A stretch of DNA of 64,000 nucleotides from Lyticum sinuosum (GCF_034471385.1 NZ_JARGYU010000001.1:186001-250000); one strand, 5' to 3'; numbered from the stretch's first letter, positions 1-9,290 are shown. Numbers and translations are program-made. Notes: generated by a model not told the origin, from the letters alone.

Positions 1-629
1 AAATTTTTATTTTTATCTTCATTTATTTCATCAGATCTATAATGTCTCATTTTATATATAGATTCTATAATTGTTTGTTCTGAATAATTACTCATTAATA
101 ATTCAATATCATTCTTATTTATATTGTAATTTTTATGATTTTTTTTAATAAAATCTTTATTTTTAAAAAATTTTTGCCAATAAATCAAAAATAATTCTTT
201 AAATAGCTTTTTAGATCTAATTCCATCTATTAATTTAATAATATTCTTATTATGTTTTTGTAATATAGATAAACAAAATGAATGTAATGTCTGTATTTTA
301 GGTGGAGATTGACTTATTATCATGAATAAATTTCTAGCTTTTTGTAACAAACTTTCTGTTATTTCTTCCCCTAAATCAGTGAGATCATTAACTAAATCTT
401 CTTCTTTCATTAAAGACCACGTTTTAGTTATTAATAAAAGTCTTTCACTAATCTCATTAGCTGCGCTATTTGTATATGCCAAACATAGTATATTCTGTGG
501 ATTTGTTATAAGAGATAATCTAATTATTCTTTTTATTAAAATTGTTGTTTTACCACTTCCAGCAGAAGCATTTATATATACATTATATTTTGGATTTATT
601 GCTATTCTTCTAAGAGAATTATCTTCCAT
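1..629 (-). CDS. addA: AddA-type helicase/nuclease, N-terminal part (runs off the left edge)
   Basis: The minus-strand frame opens with ATG at 629-627 and is still open at base 1, giving about 209 residues. It begins with a UvrD/Rep (SF1) helicase core: Walker A INASAGSGKTT at residues 19-29, motif Ia-like LCLAYTNSAANEI near 48-60, and an IQTLHSFC segment near 113. The N-S/A-A-G-S/T-G-K-T spelling plus IQTxHSFC is typical of alphaproteobacterial AddA, the helicase-nuclease subunit that with AddB processes double-strand breaks for RecA. The C-terminal nuclease domain and addB lie outside the window. A plus-strand open frame at 322..654 is antisense to this gene and is not a gene. UvrD or PcrA is the alternative, but these normally read LNxxQxxAV before the P-loop. 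Confidence 0.8.
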   Translation of the reverse strand, partial: MEDNSLRRIAINPKYNVYINASAGSGKTTILIKRIIRLSLITNPQNILCLAYTNSAANEISERLLLITKTWSLMKEEDLVNDLTDLGEEITESLLQKARNLFMIISQSPPKIQTLHSFCLSILQKHNKNIIKLIDGIRSKKLFKELFLIYWQKFFKNKDFIKKNHKNYNINKNDIELLMSNYSEQTIIESIYKMRHYRSDEINEDKNKN

Positions 630-775
630 ATTATATACTTTATTAAATAATTAGTATTTTATGACTATATAAAAATAATATTAATATTAGATTATTTATT
701 ATGTTGCTAAAAAATAATATGCACGCTAATATGATCTAGCATAATAAAATATTCAAATTATACTTTATTTATATT

Positions 776-2104
776 GTGAATTATAAAATAGTTATTGCAT
801 ATATATTGGTTGGTACAATATTTTTATTTACATTACTTATGTCTCATTTTTATATGCAAAAAGATATAGATGATGTTCGCAAAGAAATAGAAATTAAGAA
901 TAGCTCATCTGTTAGAGATGAAATTATTGATGTTTTAAAAAATGATTCTGAAGTATATGAATTAATATCTAATGGATTATCATCTATAAAGAAAAAAGAT
1001 GAATTAGATGATTCTATAATTAAAATTAATCCAGAAAATAAATTAATTATAAAAAAAGAAATAATTGATTATATTGATAATAATTCAGATCAAATTTTAA
1101 ATTCATTAAAAAATTACTATCAAAAGAAAAAACATTCTGATATTAATAAAAATAATAAAAGAATTTTAGAATTATCGTATAAAATATATGATAACTCATT
1201 GCCTCAATTAGGCAATAAAAATATTACTAATGAAAAAACTATTGTTTCTTTTTTAGATCCATATTCACAAGAATCAAAAAACACTTTTTTTAAAGAAGTT
1301 GAGATTTTTAGAAAAAATCCAGATTCTATAAAAATTATTCATCATTGGATTCCAATTATTAGTCAATCTTCAGTATTAGTAAGTAAATTCATAATTTCTG
1401 TATATTTATATGATTCGACTAAATATTTAATATTTGTTGAAAATTTATTTAAAGAGAATGTTTATGATCTTGAAAAATTAATGTTTTTAGTAAAAAAAAT
1501 AGGAATTGATGATGAAAAATTTAAAGATTTTATAAAAAATGAAGATAAATCTTCAAATATTAATAAAATAATAAAAAATAGTATTGATATATTTCAGAAT
1601 CTAAATGGGAAAACAGTTCCATATAATATTATAGAACAAAAAGTTACTAATAAATCTATTGATATTAAAGATGTATTTTATAATAACAACAGTTTAGATA
1701 TAAATACTAATAATAAAGAAAATATTGATATGGTAAATAAAAAAAATGATTTTGAACAAGAACAAAAAAATGATAATTTATTAATTTTTCAAAATAGAAA
1801 TGTCAGGAATACAGAAAATCCAGAAAAAGATAGTAAAAATCTTGTAAAAAATAATAATGATTCATTTACATTAGATAAAAATTTAAATTCTAAAGATTTA
1901 AATAAAGAAGATAAATCTAATTTAAAAGAGAATTTTTATAATAAACGAAATCTAGAAAATAATGAGGTATTTAATAATTCTCCTTCATCTTTTGGAGAAA
2001 ATTTATCAGAAAAAAAACAAGAATTAGATAATATTCCTACACCAGCAACACCACCACCTCATTTACAAAATAATGGAGAAAGGCCTTTTTTTAGCAATAA
2101 TTAA
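776..2104 (+). CDS. Membrane-anchored DsbA-fold protein lacking any cysteine
   Basis: A 442-residue protein starting at GTG 776. Residues 4-22 form an N-terminal hydrophobic anchor. The segment from about 155 to 285 resembles DsbA/Com1-type thioredoxin-fold oxidoreductases: a TIVSFLDPYSQ strand-turn where FFDYxCxxC is expected, a helix, IIHHWIPI, a long helical insertion, and a NGKTVPYNII segment that keeps the cis-proline position. There is no cysteine anywhere, so thiol redox chemistry is impossible. A chaperone-like or structural role is inferred. Residues ~290-442 are an Asn/Lys/Glu-rich tail ending in a Pro-rich patch. It lies 45 bases upstream of glyQ on the same strand. The fold assignment is from pattern alone and the function is unknown. 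Confidence 0.6.
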   Translation: MNYKIVIAYILVGTIFLFTLLMSHFYMQKDIDDVRKEIEIKNSSSVRDEIIDVLKNDSEVYELISNGLSSIKKKDELDDSIIKINPENKLIIKKEIIDYIDNNSDQILNSLKNYYQKKKHSDINKNNKRILELSYKIYDNSLPQLGNKNITNEKTIVSFLDPYSQESKNTFFKEVEIFRKNPDSIKIIHHWIPIISQSSVLVSKFIISVYLYDSTKYLIFVENLFKENVYDLEKLMFLVKKIGIDDEKFKDFIKNEDKSSNINKIIKNSIDIFQNLNGKTVPYNIIEQKVTNKSIDIKDVFYNNNSLDINTNNKENIDMVNKKNDFEQEQKNDNLLIFQNRNVRNTENPEKDSKNLVKNNNDSFTLDKNLNSKDLNKEDKSNLKENFYNKRNLENNEVFNNSPSSFGENLSEKKQELDNIPTPATPPPHLQNNGERPFFSNN

Positions 2105-2149
2105 AAAATTTTTATTATTTGATAATTATAACAAATATGTAGAAATAAT

Positions 2150-2989
2150 ATGTATTTTCAGACTATTAATAATAAATTACTAGAATTTTGGCAAAAACAG
2201 GGTTGTATTTGTTTACAACCCTATGATATTGAAGTTGGTGCAGGAACATCGCATACTGCAACAGTTTTGCGATGTTTAGATAGAAATAAGTGGAATGTTG
2301 TATATGTTCAACCAAGTCGTAGACCTTCTGATGGTAGATATGCTGAAAACCCTAACCGTGCTCAACATTTTTATCAAATGCAAGTAATAATGATGCCTGC
2401 TCCAGAAAAAATACAAGAAATATGTATAGAAAGTCTTATAAAATTAGGGCTTGATCTAAATCAACATGATATTAGATTTATTGAAAGTGATTGGGAAAAT
2501 CCCACACTTGGAGCTTGGGGTGTTGGATGGGAAATGTGGTGTGATGGTATGGAAATACTTCAATTTACATATATGCAGCAAATTGGAAATATAGATTGTA
2601 ATATCCCACCGGTAGAAATAACATATGGTTTAGAAAGATTAGCAATGTACCTACAGAATATAGATAGTATGTGGGATATAGTTTGGGATGATTCTGGCAT
2701 AACATATAAAGAAATATTTGCAAAATCAGAAATACAACATTGTCATTTTAATTTTATACATGCAGATACAAAAATTATTATGAATCATTATAATGATTAT
2801 ATTAATGAAGCAGATCGCTTAGCAAAATTAAATATTACTATACCTGCATATGAATATTGTTTAAAAGCATCGCATATGTTTAATCTTCTTGATGCACGTG
2901 GTGTAATAGGATCAACAGATAGACCTCGTTATATCACAGATATTTGCCATAGAGTTAGAATGTGTTGTGCTCAATGGATTAATAAGTAA
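2150..2989 (+). CDS. glyQ: Glycyl-tRNA synthetase alpha subunit
   Basis: The 279-residue product matches the class II GlyQ chain over its full usual length (about 290). It starts MYFQTINNKLLEFWQKQGC and carries the characteristic QPYDIEVGAGTSH block near 22-35, YVQPSRRPSDGRYAENPNR near 52-70, ESDWENPTLGAWGVGWEMW near 112-130, and a GLERLAMYLQ motif 3 near 160. GlyQ activates glycine and is half of the alpha2beta2 enzyme. The tRNA-binding beta subunit (glyS) normally follows directly, but here the next gene is on the opposite strand and no glyS occurs in the window. The alpha subunit is intact, so glyS is presumably elsewhere. Confidence 0.95.
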   Translation: MYFQTINNKLLEFWQKQGCICLQPYDIEVGAGTSHTATVLRCLDRNKWNVVYVQPSRRPSDGRYAENPNRAQHFYQMQVIMMPAPEKIQEICIESLIKLGLDLNQHDIRFIESDWENPTLGAWGVGWEMWCDGMEILQFTYMQQIGNIDCNIPPVEITYGLERLAMYLQNIDSMWDIVWDDSGITYKEIFAKSEIQHCHFNFIHADTKIIMNHYNDYINEADRLAKLNITIPAYEYCLKASHMFNLLDARGVIGSTDRPRYITDICHRVRMCCAQWINK

Positions 2990-3050
2990 AGTAGTATTAA
3001 TTTTACTATTTATTAAATAAATATATCTAGCTACTCTTTATAAAAAAATA

Positions 3051-3680
3051 TCAATTTCGGTAATTTTGTATAATTTTATAAATTAATAAACGGTAAAATG
3101 GTATTTCTGTACAGATATTTCTTATTAATTTCTCTGTTTCAAAGAAAAGTGATTTGAAATTTATATCATATTTCTCTTCAATTGATGTATTATTTATAGT
3201 TATTTTTTGATTTGTTTCGCTATTGTAAATAATTCCTCTGGATTCTAAAAGAATAATTTCAAAAATTAAATACATTTCTATTATATTTGAATTAAAATTA
3301 TAATTTTGATAATTATCAATAATATAATTAAGGATTTTCCAAATTTTTTTATTATACTTTTTATTATTTAAGAAACAACAATCTATCAAAGATAATGCAC
3401 TTTGTATGAATAATGCTCCAAATGGATTTACAATACTATGCTCTAATATATAGTAAGGAGAATTAAAATGATACGTATTTTCTATTAATGTTACATCAGA
3501 TAATAAAGGAGCTTGAAAATTAAATTCTTTAATATTGTATAAATGACATGGAAAAATATCAGATACTAATCCAATTTCTTCAAAAAAACATTTTATTATA
3601 AATTTATTGTTTATTAATTTATAAGATGCAATTATACCTTTTTTATTTTTAATTTCAGGAATATTAGTGTTTTTAATCAT
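3051..3680 (-). CDS. recO: Probable DNA repair protein RecO
   Basis: A 209-residue protein with the layout of a short RecO. An N-terminal OB-like part (residues ~15-65) has the GxIxSYxxxN...EEIGLVSxIFPCH rhythm corresponding to RecO's GIVLxxRxxGExxxVVxLLTxExGxxxxxVRG. A helical middle (IQSALSLIDCCFLNN..., then a YLIFEIILLESRGI segment) mirrors RecO's helices ending in FELxLLxxLGxxLDL. The C-terminal RNICTEIPFYRLLIYKII resembles the family's final LPxxRxxL helix. The zinc-binding cysteines of some RecO proteins are missing. RecO loads RecA with RecR/RecF. The gene is convergent with glyQ. Similarity is weak, so a divergent unknown protein remains possible. Confidence 0.5.
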   Translation of the reverse strand: MIKNTNIPEIKNKKGIIASYKLINNKFIIKCFFEEIGLVSDIFPCHLYNIKEFNFQAPLLSDVTLIENTYHFNSPYYILEHSIVNPFGALFIQSALSLIDCCFLNNKKYNKKIWKILNYIIDNYQNYNFNSNIIEMYLIFEIILLESRGIIYNSETNQKITINNTSIEEKYDINFKSLFFETEKLIRNICTEIPFYRLLIYKIIQNYRN

Positions 3681-3831
3681 ATTAATTTAAATATTACAGT
3701 GTAATTATTAATCTTTTAAAACTTAACTATTTCTACTTTATAAAATATTGTTTATTTATTTTTAAAAAAAATTAATTAATATATAAACCAATAAATAACA
3801 TTAAATAATTATATAAAATATAATAATAAAT

Positions 3832-5043
3832 ATGCCAACTAATAAATATGCTGATGTTGGTGGAGTTATCATTGGTCGTGGTTATCCAATAGTTGTTCAA
3901 AGCATGACATCATCTCCTACACAAAATATAGAACAAACTGTAAATGAAATCATAGAATTAGCAGATGCTGGATCAGAAATTGTAAGAATTACAGTTAATA
4001 ATATTAAAGCTGCTATAGCTGTTCCTATTATAAAAGATAAATTAATTAGTAGAGGATATAAAATACCATTAGTTGGATGTTTCCATTATAATGGACATCA
4101 ACTTTTAAAACAAATTAGTGATTGTGCAAAATCTCTTGATAAATATCGTATAAATCCAGGAAATGTTGGTTTTGGAAATAATAGAGATAAAAATCTAGAA
4201 CAAATAATAGAAATAGCATCATATTATAAAAAACCTATTAGAATTGGTGTAAATTGGGGTAGTCTTGATAAAACAGTTCTTGATAGTTTAATGAAGAAAA
4301 ATGCTGAAACTGGATATAAAAAATCAGATCAAGAAGTATTACGAGAAGCTATAATAACTTCTGCATTATCTAATGCTAGCTATGCTGAGAAAATTGGCTT
4401 ACCTTCTCATATGATTATAATTTCAGCTAAAGTAAGTAGAGTTCCAGATTTGATATCAATTTATAGAGAATTATATTTTCGGAGTAATTATGCACTGCAT
4501 GTTGGACTAACAGAAGCTGGATTAGGAAATAAAGGTATAGTATCGACTACTGCAGCACTATCTATTCTATTAAAAGATGGTATTGGTAATACTATTAGAG
4601 CTTCTTTGACACAAAGTCCTGGTGAACCAAGATCTAATGAAGTACAACTATGTCTTGACATTTTACAGAGTTTAGGTCTTCGTAATTCTCGTCCATCAAT
4701 AACTGCATGTCCAGGATGTGGAAGAACTAATAGTGATTATTTTAGAAAATTAGCGCAAACTGTTGAGGATATGATAACAGAAAAAATGAGTATCTGGAGA
4801 CAAAAATATCCCAAAGTTGTAGATCTAAGAATAGCTGTTATGGGATGTATAGTAAATGGCCCTGGAGAAAGTAAACATGCAGATATTGGAATTAGCTTAC
4901 CAGGAGATGGTGAATATCCTTTAGCTCCAGTTTTTATAAATGGTAAAAAATGTTATACTCTTCGTGGAGATAATATAGCGGGAGAATTTTGTAAAATTTT
5001 AGATAATTATGTTGAAAATAATTTTTCAAATATTATAAATTAG
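3832..5043 (+). CDS. ispG: 4-hydroxy-3-methylbut-2-en-1-yl diphosphate synthase (MEP pathway)
   Basis: A 403-residue IspG/GcpE, the [4Fe-4S] enzyme that reduces methylerythritol cyclodiphosphate to HMBPP in the non-mevalonate isoprenoid pathway. The N-terminal TIM barrel shows GRGYPIVVQSMTSSPT and NNIKAA, followed by RINPGNVGFGN and the IGVNWGSL block. The cluster ligands are visible as ITACPGCGRTN (around residues 291-301) and MGCIVNGPGE (around 336-345). Length and ends agree with short-form alphaproteobacterial IspG. It is preceded by a 150-base AT-rich gap and followed on the same strand by the SH3 protein. Isoprenoids from this route feed undecaprenyl phosphate for the peptidoglycan genes in this window. 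Confidence 0.95.
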   Translation: MPTNKYADVGGVIIGRGYPIVVQSMTSSPTQNIEQTVNEIIELADAGSEIVRITVNNIKAAIAVPIIKDKLISRGYKIPLVGCFHYNGHQLLKQISDCAKSLDKYRINPGNVGFGNNRDKNLEQIIEIASYYKKPIRIGVNWGSLDKTVLDSLMKKNAETGYKKSDQEVLREAIITSALSNASYAEKIGLPSHMIIISAKVSRVPDLISIYRELYFRSNYALHVGLTEAGLGNKGIVSTTAALSILLKDGIGNTIRASLTQSPGEPRSNEVQLCLDILQSLGLRNSRPSITACPGCGRTNSDYFRKLAQTVEDMITEKMSIWRQKYPKVVDLRIAVMGCIVNGPGESKHADIGISLPGDGEYPLAPVFINGKKCYTLRGDNIAGEFCKILDNYVENNFSNIIN

Positions 5044-5125
5044 TAAAATATTTATTAATCAATATTTTTTATAAAAAAATATAATTATACTTATATTCTA
5101 ATTACATTTATATTCAATTCTTATC

Positions 5126-5863
5126 ATGAAAAGTTTAATATCATATTATTTTTTCATAGTATTATATTTTTCATGCTTTTTTCAGAATTCTATATTATTT
5201 GCAAAAATATGGGATAATTCTCAAATTATCTATAATAAATCTACTGTAGAGAATTCTGATAAAATAAATGATCATGATAAAAATCATGAAATATTAAAAC
5301 AAAATACCAATAAAAAAGATATACTAAATAAATATATTAATATAAAAAAAGAAAATAATAAGTTTATTAGCACAAAATCAAATAATACAAACATGCGTTT
5401 TGGTCCTAGTAAGGATAGTAAAATTATAGGCAATATTTGTTGTGTTAATTATCCACTTTTGATCATAGATAAATCTAATAATTGGTATTATGTTTGTGAT
5501 ATCAAAAATAATAAAGGTTGGATTCATAAGAATCTAGTAAAGTATTCAAAATCAGCAATATTTTTTAAGTTATATAAAAATCATTGGAATAATAGAATAA
5601 ATACTAAAGATACAATGATTAAATCTGTTAAAAGAGCTGAAAATTCTGATAATATTCAAGATTCAGATTATTCATATATATTACGTTTTGCTGGTCATAA
5701 TTCTCGTCCAATTGCAATAATAAAAATTGGGGCTATCATTGAAGTAGAACAAATAAAAGAATATCAAAATGATAAATGGTGTAAAATATATAGCAAAAAA
5801 AATAATATTAAAGGATGGATACCATGTAGTAGTTTATGGGGTTATAGTCATGTTATCAGTTGA
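5126..5863 (+). CDS. Exported tandem SH3-domain protein
   Basis: The 245-residue product starts with a cleavable-looking signal peptide (residues 1-27, ending near LFAKIW). A Lys/Asn-rich linker follows, then two bacterial SH3-like domains. The first (about 88-142) has NTNMRFGPSKDSKIIG, NWYYVCD and KGWIHKNLV. The second (about 185-245) has LRFAGHNSRPIAIIKIGAIIEVE and KGWIPCSSLWG. This is the layout of the periplasmic SH3 proteins common in Rickettsiales and other alphaproteobacteria, whose exact role is not established but which are often linked to cell-wall binding. It ends in TGA, which supports the standard code. No catalytic domain is fused to it. Confidence 0.75.
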   Translation: MKSLISYYFFIVLYFSCFFQNSILFAKIWDNSQIIYNKSTVENSDKINDHDKNHEILKQNTNKKDILNKYINIKKENNKFISTKSNNTNMRFGPSKDSKIIGNICCVNYPLLIIDKSNNWYYVCDIKNNKGWIHKNLVKYSKSAIFFKLYKNHWNNRINTKDTMIKSVKRAENSDNIQDSDYSYILRFAGHNSRPIAIIKIGAIIEVEQIKEYQNDKWCKIYSKKNNIKGWIPCSSLWGYSHVIS

Positions 5864-6160
5864 ATTATATTATATAATTAAAAAATAAATTAATAATAAA
5901 AAATTGTAATTATATATTTTTAAAATAAAAATATACTTTAAATACTATACTTGACTTATTTAAATAAATATATTTATCTAATTAATAAATATTTATGGAA
6001 TGTTTTTAATTATACTAGTATATAAATATTTAATTTATTATAAGATTATATTTTGTTATCATATTAATCTATAATATTTAAATAATAAAATAAAAAAATA
6101 AATAATATAAAAGCCATCCTCATTACAGATCAACAAAATTTTAAGTTTTTAGTAGTAAAT

Positions 6161-6646
6161 ATGGAAATAAATGAAATTAAGAATGTTATTTTAAATATAC
6201 AAGATATTATGGAGTTGATTCCTCATAGAGCTCCTTTTATTTTAATAGATAAAGTAACTTTAGTTTCATCTATTGAAGCAATTGGTATAAAAAATGTAAC
6301 AATTAATGAATCATTTTTTCCTGGTCATTTCCCAGGTAATCCTATTGTTCCTGGTGTGATTATACTTGAATCTATTGCACAAGTTGCTGGTATTCTTACT
6401 TCTTACTATATTAAGAATAATTCTCATGATTTAGAAGATGATAAATATGATGTGTACTTTACATCTGTTGAATGTGCTAACTTTAGAATTCCAGTAATTC
6501 CAGGAGATCGTATGGCAATAGAAGTAAAAATTCTCGCTACTCGTGGGGTATTAAGAAAGTTTGTATCGTGTGTTAAAGTAGAAGAAAAAATTGTTGCTAA
6601 TGCTAAATTTACGGCAGCTATGATCAAAAGACAAAGAGTAATTTAA
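6161..6646 (+). CDS. fabZ: 3-hydroxyacyl-[acyl-carrier-protein] dehydratase
   Basis: A 161-residue hot-dog-fold FabZ. Diagnostic segments are IPHRAPFILIDKV near 19-31 and FPGHFPGNPIVPGVIILESIAQVAG near 53-77, holding the catalytic His (HFPG) and Glu (LES). It dehydrates 3-hydroxyacyl-ACP in fatty-acid elongation and balances 3-hydroxymyristate supply to lipid A. It heads a fabZ-lpxA-lpxI run on the plus strand, part of the usual alphaproteobacterial bamA-lpxD-fabZ-lpxA-lpxI-lpxB order, but lpxD is not upstream. The 297 bases before it carry no gene, only AT-rich sequence with a weak TTGACT at 5951. Confidence 0.95.
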   Translation: MEINEIKNVILNIQDIMELIPHRAPFILIDKVTLVSSIEAIGIKNVTINESFFPGHFPGNPIVPGVIILESIAQVAGILTSYYIKNNSHDLEDDKYDVYFTSVECANFRIPVIPGDRMAIEVKILATRGVLRKFVSCVKVEEKIVANAKFTAAMIKRQRVI

Positions 6647-6716
6647 CTCATATATCAGATTTTGATCTAAAGTTAACTTAATAAGTGTATTAAAATACAA
6701 TAAGTAGTATAACGAA

Positions 6717-7535
6717 GTGCAAAACAATAAAATACATAGCACTGCTATCATAGATGATAATGTAATATTAAATGAGGGTGTTGAAATAGGCCCATATTCT
6801 ATAATTAAGGGACCTTGTAAAATAGGAAAGAATACAATAATACAATCTCATGTTGTTATATATTCTGATGTAGTAATAGGAGATGATTGTAATATTTTTC
6901 CTTTTGCTGTGATTGGTGGAGTTCCTCAAGATTTAAAATATAAATCAGAAAAATCACGCATTTTTATTGGAAATGGTACAATTATAAGAGAACATGTTAC
7001 AGTTCATAAAGGAACTGCTGGTGGAATAATGGAAACTTATATAGGTAAAAATTGCCTAATTATGGGTTCTGCTCATATAGCTCATGATTGTTTTATAGGA
7101 GATGATACAATTATATCACATAATGCTTTGATTGGAGGTCATGTTATAATTGGCCATGGAGCAGTTATTGGTGGTTTAGCAGCTATTCATCAAAATGTTA
7201 GAATTGGTCATAATGCAATAATAGGAGGTGGAAGCTTAGTTAATCGTGATATTATACCATATGGTAATGTATATGGATTAAGATCAACTTTAAATGGAAT
7301 AAATATAGTTGGAATGAGAAGAAGGAATTTCCCAACTAGTGAAATAGATAAAACTATAAAACTCTATAAATTTCTTTTTAAACCTAATAATGATGAACCT
7401 AAGCTATTTAGTCAACGTATAAAAATGGCTTTAAAAGAAGATTTTGGAAAATTTGGTAGAGAAATCTTACAGTTCGTACAAGAAAAAAGTTTGAGATCAT
7501 TGTGCACTAACAATGAAAAGGATGATAATGATTAA
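6717..7535 (+). CDS. lpxA: UDP-N-acetylglucosamine acyltransferase
   Basis: The 272-residue product starts at GTG 6717, 70 bases after fabZ. It is a left-handed beta-helix acyltransferase with successive hexapeptide repeats (IDDNVILNEGVEIGPY, VVIGDDCNIFPFAVIGG and so on). The LpxA-specific HIAHDCFIGDD segment near 117-127 supplies the catalytic His, and GLRSTLNGINIVGMRRRNF near 184-202 is typical before the C-terminal helical domain. It transfers 3-hydroxyacyl from ACP to UDP-GlcNAc, the first step of lipid A synthesis. Its presence with LpxI indicates that this bacterium makes lipid A. The 290 bases downstream contain only AT-rich sequence. Confidence 0.95.
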   Translation: MQNNKIHSTAIIDDNVILNEGVEIGPYSIIKGPCKIGKNTIIQSHVVIYSDVVIGDDCNIFPFAVIGGVPQDLKYKSEKSRIFIGNGTIIREHVTVHKGTAGGIMETYIGKNCLIMGSAHIAHDCFIGDDTIISHNALIGGHVIIGHGAVIGGLAAIHQNVRIGHNAIIGGGSLVNRDIIPYGNVYGLRSTLNGINIVGMRRRNFPTSEIDKTIKLYKFLFKPNNDEPKLFSQRIKMALKEDFGKFGREILQFVQEKSLRSLCTNNEKDDND

Positions 7536-7825
7536 AAAATTAGTAATTTTATGATTATTACAACATTCTTCTAAAAAAAATAATCTTGATAAAGAAAAAA
7601 GTGATATATTAGATTTTTTAAAAAATTAAAGAAAATTAAAGAAAATATTACAAAAATTTTTAATATAATAATTTATCAAATAAAATATCTAGTATATTAA
7701 AAATAATCTTGAAAAAAATTATTTCACAAATCATATCAATATTCCAATATTTTAGTAGAATGAAGGATATAAAAAAATAACAAAAATAATATTATTATTA
7801 TATAAATAATATATATCTATTTAAT

Positions 7826-9091
7826 ATGAATTTTATGAAAGAATTTCTTAAAAAATTTACTTTTTGTTATAAAAATCAGAATAGATATAATATACAAAAT
7901 GATATTTTTTTTAATGAAGAATTTGATAATAAAATTAAAAAACTACCTAAAAGTATATGTATAATAGCAGGAGGCGGGTATCTACCTTTTGAAATATATA
8001 ATAATTGTATAAAAAAAGATATTAATGTTATAGTCGTAGGAATATGCGGTGAATTTAAAAATCATATTCTACAAAAATCATCAAAATATAATACAAATCA
8101 AAAATTATTATTTAATAATTTTTCATATCATAATAGTATTAATAATGATGAAAATGACTATTATTATGCTATTCCTGAAAATCTAGTCATATCTTTTAAT
8201 GCTTATGATATTGATAAGATTATTGACCATATTAAATCGCATAACATAAAACATGTTATTATGGTTGGTAGAGTTAAAAAATCAGATCATCTATCTAAAC
8301 TTATATTTAGTAAAACAGGGTATGAAATTTTAAAAAAAATTACATTAAATGGATTATCGGACGATGCTATTTTGCATACAATAACAGATATAATAGAAAA
8401 AAATAATCTTATTGTAGTTTCTCCTCAAACACTCATTGATAGTATTACAACTCCAAAAGGTTTTTTAACCAAATCTATACCTAATATAGAACAAATAGAA
8501 TTGATTAATAAAGGATGTAATATATTAGATGCTATATCTGATTATGATATAGGACAAGGCTTAATTATTGCCAAAGGTGGATTAGTTTTGGGAATTGAAG
8601 CTGCTGAAGGAACACAAGAATTAATTCATCGTTGTAAATTTTTAATAGAAAAATTTTGTATTTTTAGAAAAAAACTGAATCTACAAAATAAAAAAACAAA
8701 ACTTTATAATATCAATAATAATATTAAATTATCTTATAATATAGATATTAATTCGAATTATTCTTCGAAAAGTAAATTTATAAATAATAATTTTTATAAA
8801 ATTTCAAATTATAACTTGATTTCTCCATTATCTTTTAAATATTTAAAAAATGAAAAGATTAATGAATTAGATTTAGTTGTAGAAAATAGCTATACTATTT
8901 TAGTAAAAAAATGTAAAAAAAATCAAGATCAACGTGTGGATCTTCCTTGTATAGGGCCTGATACTATTATTTCTTGTATGGAAAGCTCAATTGCTGGAAT
9001 AGCATTATCTTCTAAATCATCTATAATTATTAATTATGCAGAGACAATAGAGCTTGCAAATAAATATGGTATTTTTGTTTATGGATATTAA
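7826..9091 (+). CDS. lpxI: UDP-2,3-diacylglucosamine pyrophosphatase LpxI, with large insertions
   Basis: A 421-residue protein, far longer than the usual 270-290. LpxI hallmarks are kept: an N-terminal Rossmann-like strand CIIAGGGYLPFEIYNN at about 45-60, IKHVIMVGRVKKSDHL near 145-160, LSDDAILHTITDIIE near 178-192, IGQGLIIAKGGLVLGIEAAEGT near 243-264, and the C-terminal RVDLPCIGPDTI...ANKYGIFVYG block. Two Asn/Lys/Tyr-rich insertions, around residues 88-118 and 285-350, account for the extra length. The enzyme hydrolyses UDP-diacylglucosamine to lipid X after LpxA, LpxC and LpxD. It belongs with fabZ and lpxA, but lpxB does not follow. Whether the insertions are tolerated loops cannot be tested from sequence alone. 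Confidence 0.88.
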   Translation: MNFMKEFLKKFTFCYKNQNRYNIQNDIFFNEEFDNKIKKLPKSICIIAGGGYLPFEIYNNCIKKDINVIVVGICGEFKNHILQKSSKYNTNQKLLFNNFSYHNSINNDENDYYYAIPENLVISFNAYDIDKIIDHIKSHNIKHVIMVGRVKKSDHLSKLIFSKTGYEILKKITLNGLSDDAILHTITDIIEKNNLIVVSPQTLIDSITTPKGFLTKSIPNIEQIELINKGCNILDAISDYDIGQGLIIAKGGLVLGIEAAEGTQELIHRCKFLIEKFCIFRKKLNLQNKKTKLYNINNNIKLSYNIDINSNYSSKSKFINNNFYKISNYNLISPLSFKYLKNEKINELDLVVENSYTILVKKCKKNQDQRVDLPCIGPDTIISCMESSIAGIALSSKSSIIINYAETIELANKYGIFVYGY

Positions 9092-9105
9092 ATAAATTTG
9101 TTTAA

Positions 9106-9121
9106 CTTGAGATTTTTCTCA
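9106..9121 (+). terminator. Short hairpin after lpxI, possible terminator
   Basis: The sequence contains TTGAGA-TTTT-TCTCAA, a perfect six-base stem with a four-base loop, starting 15 bases after the lpxI stop. No T-run follows directly, so termination is uncertain. It may instead only stabilise the 3' end of the lpxI mRNA. Confidence 0.35.
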
Positions 9122-9225
9122 ATGAAATTACCAAAAATGTCTTATTGATTCTACTATAGAGTTATGATATAAAAATGATTATATTGTTTTATTTAAAAAC
9201 ACTGCATATCGAGAGATAAAATGGG

Positions 9226-9245
9226 TGATTTTATGTGTAAAATCA
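9226..9245 (+). promoter_or_regulatory. Leader hairpin upstream of atpE
   Basis: A perfect eight-base stem TGATTTTA, loop TGTG, TAAAATCA, followed after seven bases by CTTTTTAAT. It lies 45 bases before atpE and resembles an intrinsic terminator or attenuator. The same stretch encodes a 12-codon frame (ATG 9221 to TAA 9259) that reads through the hairpin, as a leader peptide would. Either reading is inference. Base pairing is what the sequence shows. Confidence 0.4.
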
Positions 9246-9290
9246 ATATATCTTTTTAATAATCAATAAACTTTTATATAAGAATTTATT

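Noticed and set aside
322..654. A 110-codon plus-strand open frame near the left edge
   Set aside because: It is antisense to the addA helicase core, which has clear Walker and Ia motifs on the minus strand.
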